In this document: positions 1 to 10,745 of the stretch, one piece after another
Layout: each line of letters starts with the position of its first letter
How positions within the stretch are numbered: the first letter of the stretch is position 1
Origin: Heligmosomoides polygyrus polygyrus
Taxonomy: Eukaryota > Nematoda > Chromadorea > Rhabditida > Heligmosomidae
Direction of reading: 5' to 3'
DNA: 64,000 nucleotides
Assembly (NCBI GenBank): GCA_947396885.1
Contig: OX377206.1
Span: 82,705,960-82,769,959, forward strand
Program-made: the position numbers and the translations under genes
The notes under the pieces: model-generated
Database searches by the model: none
What the model saw: the letters and a program-made list of their open reading frames with translations, nothing else
What the model was told of the DNA's origin: nothing

Positions 1-112
1 AACATTACACTTGAGCGGGTTTACTTTGAGTTCACGAAAAAAAAAACAGAAAAGTTGCAAAATTTATGACTCGACCTAATATGAAAAGATAAAGGACGGC
101 CTTACTCGAACC

Positions 113-372
113 CGTTTCGAATGCGCTATGCATTCTACTTCTACGGGATATCATGCAGGCAATTTGAATGCGTGTTTGGTCATACAATAACTTACGCTGG
201 TCAGCCGATGAACAAGCCAGCGTTTCGCCCCTCTCAGATAACTCTGGTACCAATTCACCGACCCCGGAGAGATGAAATGGTTGGCTGGCCTGGGCGGGAA
301 ATCCGAAACAGAAACCTGGTATCGGGTTCAGGCCACAGTCGGCACCTCCGACTGCTCAACACGCGCCCCATG
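113..372 (-). repeat. SINE family A, copy 1 (near full length)
   Basis: This is one of about a dozen copies in the window of a repeat of roughly 230-260 bp. Read on the + strand it begins with a block like ATTCTACTTCTACGGGATAT, passes CACCGACCCCGGAGAGATG and GGCCTGGGCGGGAAATCC, and ends near CGACTGCTCAACACGCGC. On the minus strand that last part resembles the A-box end of a tRNA-derived SINE (compare GTAGCGCAGTCGG in the copy near 19.4 kb), so the head is taken to be at the right. Short open frames across it are not genes. The family name is local to this annotation. Confidence 0.7.
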
Positions 373-2320
373 AGTTATAGCCGTAATAAAATGTTTAGGC
401 TGGAATTGCTAGCTATTAGAAGGAAGAAGCGAAACGATTTAATTACGATTTTCAAGATGACGACTGAAAAGATTGCGTCTTCACTTAGTGAGCTCTCCAC
501 TGTCCACCAATTTACCACAAGCGGTTGCAAAGCTAAAATGCATTATCCTATGGAAGGCCAAAAGTTATGTTCGCGCACCCCTTTTCACTCAAAGGGCCGG
601 TTCTGAGTTCTTGATGTTTTCAGCAACAAAATGCATGCTTTGACATCCTCGCTAAACCAATACAAAAGGCTCGTTGATATGTAGCTACCTCAGAACTGGA
701 CAAATTTTTCGTTTTTTTTTTCGCTTTCGTATTTACTTCCACTGTGTTTTACCTCCAATTGTGTTTCTTTTGTTCTGCATTGTCATGCACGTATGAATGA
801 ATAAATGAATTACGAAACGTTTTCCATGTACATTTTCAATGCTGGTGCCACATACTTTAACCTCTTCTTCGTCTGCAGGGCTTAGGATGATGTACACTCC
901 TGTCTCAACATCTGGCTCCGAAAGAACTTTTCGCCAGAGTGCTCATAAACAAAATTATGAATTCTTACAAAAGGTTCACCGGTTGCAGCTTTATTCATAG
1001 AAATGCTCCGTTTGGACAGTAGATTTCCCATTCCAAACAAGACACTCCATTTTATCTGTTCTGCCGTTTGTGACATACCCATCGCAACCAAAGTTGTTGT
1101 TGTTAAATATCCTTTTGCATAATGCTAGAACATAACATTGTGAAACCTATTAATTTGCAGATGTGTACATAGTGGAAAGAGAAGGAGTCTAAAAAATTGC
1201 TATGCCTTCCCCTAGCATCAATTTCTCCATTACATGGCATAAACGTCGGACATCATTGTCTGACATTATAGACATGGTCTCATTGACTCAAAATTACCTT
1301 TTAAAGGAAAATTCAATTCGGAAAGGAACAAAATTCAGCTTTGCAGCGTCCTTTAAGAAATTACTGCACTGTCTGAATAGGCGCAAACTTCTCTCATCTG
1401 GCCCCAAACAGTATTTGCAGGCTTACACCAAGGGTGTCAGAAGGCGGAATTGGTGGCGTATTACATGGAAAGATTGCGCCACGCACTCCTCCTACACAAC
1501 TCATTGCCTCTTGTACCGACAGCGTAAATGCTGTTTACATGAGTAAAATTCTATAAATAGCAGCAATCACACTAATCATTGTTTGTCCTACACTTCATCT
1601 GGTAATCAGACTTTCAGCAGCTTAGCTCGGTCACCAAACGCCTAGTTGAGGGCTTCAAGCCAAGCCACGAGAGTTCAAGATCTTAGCCTAATTCTTTCCT
1701 TCTCTAAGCCTTCCTACGACTATTGCAGTAAAAAACAAGTTCCACACACTATATAAAATAGGATATTGAGATGAGGTAAGGTAGGATACTCAAAACAGTT
1801 CCTTTGACGCCTGTCCACCCTCCAAAGCCTTCAAGCACTCGGAAATGCCCGTCTTCTATTTGAAGAGAAACAAACAGACCGAAGGACATTCACACAGATT
1901 CTTCCTCCTGTATTATTTGTGATCGTGAGAAGACAAGTTTGATACCACTCCTCCGTACCTTAGGTGAGAGGCTTCGGTGTGGCCTGGGCGGGACTCTATC
2001 GAAGAACCTCGAGGGACGAGTGCAGTGGCTCTTCCGACCGCACTACCGAGCATCCATGTGCTCCCCATATAATTTGCTTGACTATCAGGGACGTATTTTA
2101 CCGATTAGGCTGATTTTTAGGTAACGGGTGACGAACCTTAGGCTGTCTACTATCTTAACAACTGCTCTGCTCGTTAGTTGCCCACAGTGCTCAAAGACGA
2201 ATAACTGCCTCGATTCGGTGGTCCATGATCTGTCGACTTATTAACAAGAACCATGATCTTTCCACATTGCTCCGTTTCAACTGTCTGCTCCCATTGTGGC
2301 AGACCGCATTCTCTAAATTA
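373..2320. other. gene-free stretch
   Basis: No gene, repeat or RNA gene can be supported here. An open frame of 114 codons at 1202-1546 (+) has no recognisable domain or splice context and is treated as chance. The sequence is moderately AT-rich with short homopolymer runs (for example T-runs near 710). Confidence 0.4.
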
Positions 2321-3582
2321 TTAGGTTGGAAAAAAAGTCTTTTCATTTTTTTCAAAGATTTATTACTTCACAACTACAAAGTCAAATCAATTGAGATGAA
2401 CTCTATTTTGTTCCACTACACTTCTCCAAAGACTGGGTAATTTTCCAATTCCTCTCGCTTAAAAGACTGCAGTTCTGGAGTCGAACCATTGCTGAATCCA
2501 ATTTTTGAGGTCTTCATCCGTTCCAAAATATTTCTCTCCAATTTCTTGCTTGAGAGCACGGAAGAGATGGTAGTCGGCACGAACGAGGTTAGGGCTATAC
2601 GGTGGATGTGGCATTACCTCCCAGCCCATCTCCTTTATTGTTTCTCTTGTGAGTCTTGCAACATGTGGTTTTGCATCGTCATGCAGGATCATCACCTTCG
2701 ACTTCTCCGGCCTGTTTTCTTAGAGAGTTGCGAGGACTTTGTGGAGTTGGCCGCAGTATGTGACAGCAGTAAGTGTCTCTCCACTTCTGAGAGTTTGCCG
2801 ATAAATCACTTCTCTGATATCCCACCAAACACGCAAAAGAATCTTCCTTTCGTGAACATTGGGCTTGAGATCAGACTTAGGGCTCTCTCCCTTTTGTACC
2901 CATTGCCTTTTCCTCGGAACCTGGCACACAGAACCCAGGACTCTTCGCCTGTTACAATCCGCGGAAGAAACGATTTTCTTCCTTATCTGGACAGAAGAGA
3001 AGCAGCGATGGAGAGCCGTCGACCTTTCTGAATGTCTGACAGGGCATGTGGAATCCAAGCTCCAAATTTCCATGAAAGCCAAGATTCTTCAGATGGATCC
3101 CCACTATCCTATGAGACACTTCGAGCTTCTCTGCCAGCTGACGTGTCGTCTGCCAACTATCGGTACGAAGAACATGGTGTAGTTCACTGTCGTCCAATCC
3201 AGTTGGCCTTCCTGACCATGCTTTGCCCTCAGTGAATAATCTCCCTTTAAAGACTTTCCGAACCACTCATAACAGGCGCGATGAGTAGTAGATCCCAAGC
3301 CATATATATGGTTAATTTGGTCTGCTGCCTGACGTGCTGTGGATTCTTTAATGAATTCATGAAGAATGCCGTGCTGAAAACGGCCATGAGGTAGATCTGG
3401 CATTGAGTTCGGAAGATTGGATGGATAACGAATTACAAGAAGAGTCTTAACCTGTGTCCGCGTGCGAACGGTAGACAAGTGTGATAGGATTACGAAATCA
3501 GCAATCAACATTGGCTAGTGCGTTTACAAGGGGAAGGGTTAAAAAAATTTCGAAGTGTGAAGAGACTTTTTTTCCAACCTAA
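2321..3582 (-). mobile_element. mariner-family DNA transposon, complete ends, dead transposase
   Basis: The element is 1,262 bp, starts and ends with matching inverted repeats (TTAGGTTGGAAAAAAAGTCT at both ends, read inward) and is flanked by the TA dinucleotide duplicated at 2319-2320 and 3583-3584, as expected for Tc1/mariner insertion. On the minus strand, broken pieces of a mariner transposase run from about 3511 to 2459: an N-terminal helix-turn-helix part (ARQAADQINHIYG), a middle part with LLRVWWDIREV, and a C-terminal part with ILHDDAKPHVA followed by the third catalytic Asp in ADYHLF. The pieces lie in three frames, so the transposase cannot be made; this is a fossil copy. Confidence 0.93.
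2459..3511 (-). pseudogene. mariner transposase pseudogene
   Basis: Remnant of the DD34D transposase of the surrounding mariner. The N-terminal DNA-binding part (about 3511-3104), a partly overlapping second frame (3266-2952), a middle catalytic part (about 3082-2720) and the C-terminal catalytic part (2695-2459) are recognisable but separated by frameshifts. The central ILHDDAKPHVA holds the second catalytic Asp and ADYHLF the third, with roughly the spacing expected for mariner. The conserved SPDL before the third Asp reads SPNL here. No function is expected. Confidence 0.88.
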
Positions 3583-3879
3583 TACCTCGAAAACAGTCTC
3601 CCACTCGATCGTCGCGGCCTCCTCCTCCACATCGAAATAGCTAAATATTGGATAAAATGCACCCTAGACTTCTCGACTATCTTACGGTCAAAGGAGGTAG
3701 CTACCCTATTGATATTTTTGAAGTCATATGGAAAACTTCCTTGAACACAAAATATTCCAACCTTCTCGGAGTTTCTAGTTTTAATGTGCTAGATGCCCGT
3801 TTTGAGTTAGACGATGTTCCGTTTGATTCCAAAAGCGTCAAGTATGCTTAGAATGCTTAGAAAAGTGTTTAATATGACT
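3583..3879. other. short spacer between mariner and RTE-like element
   Basis: Nothing recognisable; the right edge merges into A/T-rich low-complexity DNA that adjoins the tail of the RTE-like element. Confidence 0.4.
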
Positions 3880-6800
3880 TCAAAAAATAAATAATAACAA
3901 AACAATATAAAATAAAGTAAAATAAAATAAAACATAATCACCTGTATCACCTGTCGTCCCGTTGATCATCGAATTGCTCGAGCGGGTGCCAGCAGCGTCT
4001 CCATTCGTCCCTGTCGCGTGCCAGAGTGGTCCAATGGATCCTCCTCGCTCGAGAGACACGAAGAGCGTCATATCGGTCGTTCAGGGCTTTAACGAAGAAG
4101 TCCGACCAACGCGTTGGTGGGCGTCCTGGTGTTCTTTTGACATCCCGCGGAATCCAGTCGGTGATGGCTCTCGTTCAGCGGGTGTCTGCGAAGCGCATTA
4201 CGTGGCCGGCCCACCTAATTTTCGACAACTTGGCCCACGCGACAGCGTCTCTGATCTTCGAGCGTCGGCGAAGCTCGGAACTCCGGAGGCCTTCTCTCAC
4301 TTGCGTGAGTCGTGTCACTCCGAGCATCGCCCTCTCGATTCCATGCTGCGCGACGCTGATCGCGTGTTCATCCTGCTTTCGTATAGCCCAAGTCTCTGAG
4401 GCGTATGTTAGGGCAGGAAGAACAGTGGAGTCGAATAGGTGGGCACGGAGTCGGACGTTCTTCGTCTTCTTCGCGACTTCTTCGACGCTCTTGAAAGCTC
4501 CCAAGCCGCTCTTTTCCTCCTGCTCAGCTCTGGTGCTAGGTCGTTGGCCATGTTGACTTCGCGACCCAGATACACATAGCTGGAGCATTCGGAGATGTTT
4601 GTTCCGTTGAGCGAGAATGGGGCATCAGAAACCCATCCGTTCCTCATGAACATCGTCTTCGTAAGATTCAGCTGCAGTCCAACGTTCCCACATACACGAT
4701 CGAAGTCGGCCAGCATTCGCTCCGCCTGGCTGATGCTCGGTGTTATGAGCACGATGTCGTCAGCGAAGCGAAGATGATGTAGTTGCCGGCCGTCGACCTT
4801 CACTCCCATGTCTTCCCATTCTAGTTCGCGCATGACGTTTTCGAGAGTGGCGCTGAAGAGCTTTGGGGATATGGTATCCCCTTGCCGAACCCCTCTCTTC
4901 ACGTCGACGACGACGTCGTTGTAGAATGGTGAGATCTTAGTCGTGAATCCACTGTACAGCTCTCGAAGGACTCTGATGTACTGAGTAGGAACGCCCTGAG
5001 TGAGCAGGGCTTCGATGACCGCTTCAGTTTCGACAGTGTCGAATGCCTTCTTCAGGTCGATGAACGTAAGGCACAGCGGCAGCTTGTACTCTCGCGACAC
5101 TTCGATGAGCTTCGTAATGGTGTGTATGTGGTCGATCGTGCTGAATCCTCTCCGAAATCCTGCTTGCTCGCATGGCTGTCCTTCGTCCAGCGTTCTGCTA
5201 ATCCTATTCAGGATAACTCGAGTGAACAGCTTGTAGACTACGGACAGCAGGCAGATCGGGCGATAGTTGCCAATGTCGTGCACGTCTCCCTTCTTGTACA
5301 GCAGGACGGTTCTGCTGGTCTTCCACTGAGATGGAACCTTGCACTTCGACAGGTAACGTGTGAAGAGCTGCGCCAGGGTGTTGATGAGCGTAGGCGGGAG
5401 GTTCTTCAGGTGTTCGGGTCTGATCCTGTCGGGACCGGGTGCTGTACGTTTCTTCACCGACGAGATGGCGTGTCGGATCTCGGAAGGGAGAACAGAGGGG
5501 ACGACATATCCATCCTGCGGAAGATGGCATGGGGGCAAGTGGACGTGGCTATCGAAGAGATCGGAGTAGAAGTCGTGGATGACCTTCTCCATGGTCCTTC
5601 TGGAAGAGGTGACGGTTCCGTCGGGACGTCGGAGAGCTGTCATCTTGGTCTTGAAGTTGGCGAAGTTCCGGCGGGCATTGCGGATGCTCAACCCTGCCTC
5701 TGCAGCTTCAGCCAACACTTCCGCCCTTCTCTGCTTAAGATCCTCCTTTATCGCCTCTCTGCATAGCTTCGCAAGCTCGGACGTCAGTTGGTAGTTGCCT
5801 GACGCTCGTGCTGCTCCATGCTGGCGTATCAGCTCGAGAGTTTCCGGAGACAGACGTCTCTTCGTGGTCTTCAAGCTCTCGGCTCCCTTAGCATTATCCT
5901 GGAGATGGTGCACGAAGCGGTCGTATTCCTCGTCGACGTTGTCCATGACGGCATCTTCCCAAAGGCCGGCAAGAGAGGTGTAGAGGTCCCAGTTGATGGT
6001 CGTTCTGGGACTCCTCTTCTTGAACTTCGCGGCCTTCTCTCCTTGACGCGAAAAGCGGAACCTTGCGCGAAGGAGGCGGTGGTCCGATCCCGTGTAGAAC
6101 TTGGGGACAACGGAGACGTCGGTCAGGCAATACTTGCGGTTGAAGATGATGTGGTCGATCTCGTTGTGGAACTGGCCACCGGGAGATTCCCAGGTCCATC
6201 GTAGGGAGGGAGGCTTCTGGAACTGCGAGTTTCCATGGATGGTCTTGGTCGACATGATAAACTCAGGCAGCCTTTCACCTTGCTCGTTCCACTCCAAACC
6301 GTAGGTTCCGATGTGAAGTTCTTCCGGCTACCTTCGCGGTCCGATCTTGGCGTTGAAGTCGCCGACGATCACCTTGTAGAAGGTGCGATCTTCCTAATAG
6401 AACTTCTCCAGCTCCACGTAGAAGGCTTCGACCTCCTCGTCGTCGTAGTCGGATGTTGGGGCATACGCGACGAACACAGTCAAAGCTGGCACGGAACCAC
6501 ATCGCTTCAGTCGCAGGCGTCCGATTCGGCTTGTTAGAGACTCGTACGAATCGATGTTCATGGCCAAGTGCGTGTTGACGAGGACACCAACGCCGCCTAC
6601 TCCCCTGCTGTCGCATGTTCCGAGGAACAGTTCTTCTCCGGAGTCGTAGGCGGCGTGTAGGGGGTGGTGTCTTCTCGTCTCGGTCAGTCCGATGACGTCG
6701 TACTTGATCTTCCTGGCTTGCATCATCAGGTCCTCGACGGATGCTTCCGATGCAAGCGTGCGGGCGTTGTAAGTACAGATCGCCATCCTAGTCCTTCTCA

Positions 6801-7365
6801 ATTTGCGCAGCCTGGTTAGGCCCTGAGATTTTAGCAGCCTCTCCGTACTCGTCCTTCCCATCGCTGCAGAAATGGGGGCTCTTTCGGGGTCAGGGGAATG
6901 AGGCCCTTTAGTGCTGCTGTTTTTGACTTGAATACACACGGGTAGCTAGTCGGGCTCTGTCGTGCGGGCGAAGAACTCCGGGCAGCCAGCCAGACTGCCC
7001 GAAGGGACGGGGCGAGACTTTTGAGGCGGCCTCGAATCGCCTTACGATGTACTCCCAGTCTACCGAGTGCAAGCTTTTGGCCGGGCCGGCACAGTTACAA
7101 TCCGCACAGTCACGGACACATCCGCGCACACTGTGCACGAACATGCCGCTCCCACGCACAAGGAACGCGTCGACCCGACACAGCAGGAGCAAGGAGTCCA
7201 TCCCCTGCATCCCACCTGCGTCTCTGGGCAGTACACGGTCGCATTTGGTTCGCGTTTAATTCCCCTATCCACCACCCGGGGACGCGCCACGTGGCCCTGC
7301 GACAAGCGGCCTGAGATCCCTCTTAACAAGAGATCCCGAAGGCTCTCTATCGAGGGAGATCCGTG
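3880..7365 (-). mobile_element. non-LTR retrotransposon (RTE-like), nearly full length, inactive
   Basis: About 3.5 kb on the minus strand with one long coding region for an AP-type endonuclease and reverse transcriptase. The 3' end (low coordinates) is a tail built of repeats such as TTTTATTTTATTTTA, and both flanks are A/T-rich low-complexity DNA, fitting target-primed insertion. The 5' untranslated part (about 6940-7365) is GC-rich and coding-free. A second, truncated copy at 36.4-37.3 kb is similar enough to locate the breaks in this one. Clade assignment to RTE is by general resemblance of domain order and compact single-ORF layout, not by a tree. Confidence 0.85.
3947..6939 (-). pseudogene. 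endonuclease/reverse transcriptase ORF of the RTE-like element, broken
   Basis: Encodes the replication protein of the element: an APE-like endonuclease that nicks the target, then a reverse transcriptase. Endonuclease motifs in order: [26 protein letters not shown] and GSDHRLLRAR. The reverse transcriptase follows, with NYRPICLLSVVYK, LTFIDLKKAFD, GVRQGDTISPKLF and the catalytic LRFADDIVL. The C-terminal tail has the SETWAIRKQ and RWAGHVMR blocks common in these elements. Breaks: in-frame TAG at 6394-6396 and at 6328-6330 inside the endonuclease, one base too few in the C-run at 4500-4502 (the sister copy near 36.75 kb has four G at the equivalent place) and an in-frame TGA at 4175-4177. The original stop is at 3947-3949. 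The start is uncertain; GTG at 6939 is only the edge of the open frame and ATGs follow at about 6861 and 6786. Confidence 0.88.
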
Positions 7366-7449
7366 GAAAACATAATAAAAAATAAAAAATAATGAATATT
7401 AATTAAAATTAAAAAATAAAGTCTAAGAACATAAAATATAATAATGAAA
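7366..7449. repeat. A/T-rich low-complexity tract
   Basis: Runs of AATAAAAAATAAAAAATAAT lie directly beside the 5' end of the RTE-like element. Similar A/T-rich DNA lies at its other end, so this is probably the original insertion target. Confidence 0.6.
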
Positions 7450-7533
7450 TTATAACACCTCCTTCTTCACTGATAAGCCACCGAGGTGTTATAATAAAAA
7501 CGGTTTGTCTGAAGGGAGGTGGCGAAACAAACC
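7450..7533. repeat. two adjacent short inverted repeats (hairpins)
   Basis: TTATAACACCTC at 7450-7461 pairs perfectly with GAGGTGTTATAA at 7483-7494 (12-bp stem, 21-nt loop). Directly after it GGTTTGT (about 7502-7508) pairs with ACAAACC (about 7527-7533). The two hairpins sit in an otherwise gene-free stretch; function unknown. Confidence 0.6.
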
Positions 7534-7575
7534 ATTTAGGTTTGATATTATTTCTCCATAAATTTAAAGTATATT

Positions 7576-7662
7576 CAAAAGTATCCAATTTGGTACGAAA
7601 AGTGTCTGGTTTAATTTGAAAAATGTCCAGTTTGATTTGAAGTGTCCAATTTGACGTGAACA
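7576..7662. repeat. degenerate minisatellite, about 20-22 bp unit
   Basis: Repeated units of the form AAAAGTGTCCAGTTTGATTTG, four to five imperfect copies. The same unit recurs at 18.87-18.99 kb and, in reverse orientation, near 22.42-22.50 and 62.24-62.34 kb. Confidence 0.6.
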
Positions 7663-7796
7663 TTCTATATACTCTCAATCATTTCTACGTTATTTATTTT
7701 GATTTCGTTAATGCAACTATTGACACCAAGTACTTTCATGACTCCAGATGTCCAGAAGAAGTCAAAAAGCTATTTTTTGTCCAACCTTCGCCCAAA

Positions 7797-8335
7797 GGGA
7801 TTATATGGGATGCTGGTCATGAATCCGGCATCCGCTCGTGCCATTACGGTGGAGTAGGCACGGGTGACTCGCGATACGGTAAGGTCATAACCACCGATTT
7901 TGCACAAGCCTTTTCTAAGAGGGACTCCGTTGTGCTTCACCGCAATAACAAAGACGGACATCAGACTCGATATTAATACGGATTTCGTCCAAACTTCGTC
8001 TATGTGGATCATCTGCTACCGAAATAACCCCCATAGACCGAAACCAATTATCATGACCTCAGTCACTCGTGCGTACCGTAACTACCGTAGTGCGGTCGAG
8101 ATTCCAAGAGCGAATGTCAGATTCGTAATCAGCACCCCAAAAAACCCCGTAGCCCCACAAATTTAGGCGAAATCGGTGACTACGACCTTGACTGTCTTAG
8201 TCACCCGTACTTACCTTAGCCTATCGTAGTCCGAAGGGACCAAAGACTAGGCCGAAGTTTCAGAAGCGCGTGTCACATTCGTGAACACCAACCCAATTAA
8301 CCCTACTGGGCGAAGTTAGAGCGATTTTTTTCGAC
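7797..8335. repeat. dispersed repeat family with GATCAGCACCCC core, about four units
   Basis: Contains repeated blocks such as TTCGTAATCAGCACCCCAAA, GCGAAATCGGTGACTACGAC and AGTCACCCGTACTTACC. Similar blocks occur at 27.78-28.01, 38.0-38.25, 38.8-39.2, 56.1-56.35 and 56.77-56.87 kb, and a short piece of the core is near both outer ends of the 40-50 kb palindrome (about 40,172 and 50,135). No coding capacity. It is probably a non-autonomous element or satellite-like family; its ends were not defined. Confidence 0.6.
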
Positions 8336-8399
8336 CTCTGAGGTCGTGAAAGTACTGTAGTGCCAAGTTATTTCCCATGAAACGAGTGTGCTCGATATA

Positions 8400-8840
8400 T
8401 AGCTATACTAAACACGTTCACTTCCAATGACATCGTTAAGATGCGGCCCACTCCAACTAGGATTGCGCCGCGTCTTTCGCCCGACGTTTTTCCACGAGAC
8501 GTTCGTTAATACCGCGCCGCGCTCGGCGTGTGTCCCTCCCCGGCACATTCTCCTTGGGGCAGCGGTGGCGCTAATCGGCTCGGGGGGGGGGGGGTGGGGG
8601 TCACCATGCAAGGCGGCCCTATACGACGTTTTCTGCTACACAATATCAAAATTTTCACACAGCACTGGTGTGTGAGCTGAGCTAGGTCACTTCTGATACA
8701 AGCTGGCATTCACGTACCTTCTCACCAAGGCGGATAACCACCAAATGCAAGGTGACCCCATCCTAGCCGCTTTACGCTGGACGGTTTCCGATGCTACCCC
8801 GGGTATGATGGGGAACCAGCTGAAGCACTCGGACATATTC
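8400..8840. repeat. diverged single copy of the 745-bp tandem unit found at 58-59.9 kb
   Basis: A 13-G run at 8582-8594 is followed by a short G block and TCACCATGCAAGGC, then CAGCACTGGTGTGTGAGCTG, GAGCTAGGTCACTTCTGATA and CCATCCTAGCC. The same order appears at 58.46-58.66 and 59.21-59.41 kb (GGGGGTCACCATG, CAGCACTGGTCTGTCATGCA, GAGCTAGGTCATTTCTCACG, CCATCCTAGCC). No gene is evident. Confidence 0.6.
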
Positions 8841-10594
8841 AGGTAAGGTGTTGCGGTGTTGTAGAAGGGCGCGAATGCGATTTTCGGGCTGTCCCTCCCG
8901 ACTAGGATTGCTCCTGAGCTAAAGTTCAGTCAAGTAGATGTCATGTGTGGATGTGCACTCCTTGCTTTATACAACCCGACTTCATAAAGAACGTTGCTAG
9001 AGGAACACCCCTCTCGTCGGGCGGATCCCTCGGCGCACAGTGGGGTCCCCGCGTGGGGGCAGGAATGCGCGCGGCCGAGAAAAGTGCTCGGCCGTTTAGC
9101 AACCTTCGCCGATCGCTGAGCCCACCACTCATCGCTGTGCGACGCTATCGATTGTTTACGGATTAGTGATCGGAGCACGCCTGCGCTGTACACCGTGGGT
9201 CTGATCTGTCTCAGCACTTCTTGTTGACCAGCTATTTTTATGCAGAGCTGCCTATTCCGCAGACTCCTCATGACCCTGCTGTCAACTACGTCTCCGTAGC
9301 CATTCTTCATGGATACTGACGCTCTGCGTGGCTTGTGTTCGTTCATTACTGCAAAGTCCTTGAAAGCGTCACTTTGTTTGATGGGGCGAATCGTTTTTTT
9401 TTTGCCGCCTCCCCACCTCTCCCCAACGAATTCGCTAGCTCATAATGGGCTGCGGACTGAGTCGCTATCTGAGTCAAACTTCCGATAATCTTGGTGTGCT
9501 CAACTGAGTTTCTTACCACTTACCAAAAGCGTAGCAAAAACCTTATTATCTGACTTACCATCTCCCTCCGACGCTCTCTTTGGAGCATGAGAAACTATGT
9601 GGAATCATGTTGTTGTTCACCAACTGAAATCCGAATTCGAAATTAGAGGGCTACATCGGTCGCTTAAAACTCTTGTCCTTCTAGCATAGAAGAGCAAAAA
9701 TTGAGGCAATCCTAGTTGGTGGTGGCCGCTTTTAGACGATTTTCCGACATAACGAAACAAAAATGGGCAACAACACGTAGAAATTAGTAAACTACGCCAA
9801 CCCGGTAGCTCAGATAGACTCAGTTTCCGAGTTCCTAGTCGGGAGTGAGGAACCTAAAAAGGGCCATTCATGTAAATCCAGTATCTAGTAACTGAGGACC
9901 CCTTTACTAGTTTGGCAGAGATCGGATCATCTTAAGCAGCTAAAGCAGATCACACCAGTAAGATAAATTAAAAGCAGGCCAAAACACCAACAGTCAATGT
10001 TTTTGCACACATGGAGGACAATGTGCTTCACGTGCTACCACCTGGCTCACCTAGCTCACAAATTTTGATTTCATTAGTGTAGTTGTTTCTAAGGAATGAG
10101 TAAATTCAGTATAATTCAATACTGAACACATTCAGTTCTTAAGAAGTCGTTCAAGAGTGGCAACCACCAACTAGGAACTAGGATTGCACCCAAAAATTCT
10201 AGGTGCTTCAATTATTTCTTAAACGCTATTTTAATCCGGGGTGATAAAACGAGTGTGAAAACGAGTTGGGCACATATAGGTTGGTTTCCTGGCTAGGAAA
10301 TTGCAGCGCGCCGTGTCCTAGTCAGGAGAAGGAATAACGAAAGTGAACACGCTCTGATGTTCTTGTAGATTAGCTCACTGTGTTGTCTCCGTAAAATTCC
10401 CTATTTTCATTTTCGACTGAATTACCGAATACGCAGAATAATGTAACCTCTTTCCCTCCAGGGACTAGGACTGCGTCATACATCATTATATAGTGGTCGC
10501 TGAATCTCCACTTTCATCAGAAGCACCACACTAGTGCTGCATAAAAAAATTTCATTTCCTGCAACAAATTCGTTACATCGTGAGTTCAACGACG
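8841..10594. other. gene-free stretch
   Basis: No supported gene. A minus-strand open frame of 138 codons at 8930-9346 overlaps a GC-rich patch (GGGGTCCCCGCGTGGGGGCA) and has no recognisable domain, so it is not called. Phrases such as CCTAGTCGGGAG recur here and elsewhere in the window, suggesting further undefined dispersed repeats. Confidence 0.4.
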
Positions 10595-10745
10595 ACGAAT
10601 CAACGACTAACTCGCTGGTATAGGGTAGAGATACCCACGATGAAACCTGCATCTCTGACTCTTACCTTCTCTCTACCTGACTCTTATCTTATCTCTACCC
10701 CTTATACCCCTCATAGCCACGGGTTCAATTGTTGATGAATCCTGC
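10595..10745. mobile_element. MITE, degenerate copy of the 62.1 kb element
   Basis: Matches the element at 62,101-62,241 over most of its length: ATCAACGACTAA, ACCCACGATGAA, CCTGCATCTCTGACTCTTAC and finally GGGTTCAATTGTTGATGAAT. The left end is eroded. The internal TCTCTACC/GACTCTTA block is partly duplicated here. Confidence 0.65.

Noticed and set aside
1202..1546. 114-codon + strand frame
   Set aside because: No domain, no splice context, composition like the surrounding DNA.
5122..5766. 214-codon and other + strand frames across 4.0-6.5 kb
   Set aside because: They are antisense to the endonuclease/reverse transcriptase of the RTE-like element.
8930..9346. 138-codon minus-strand frame
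   Set aside because: Runs through a GC-rich repeat-like patch; no recognisable motif.
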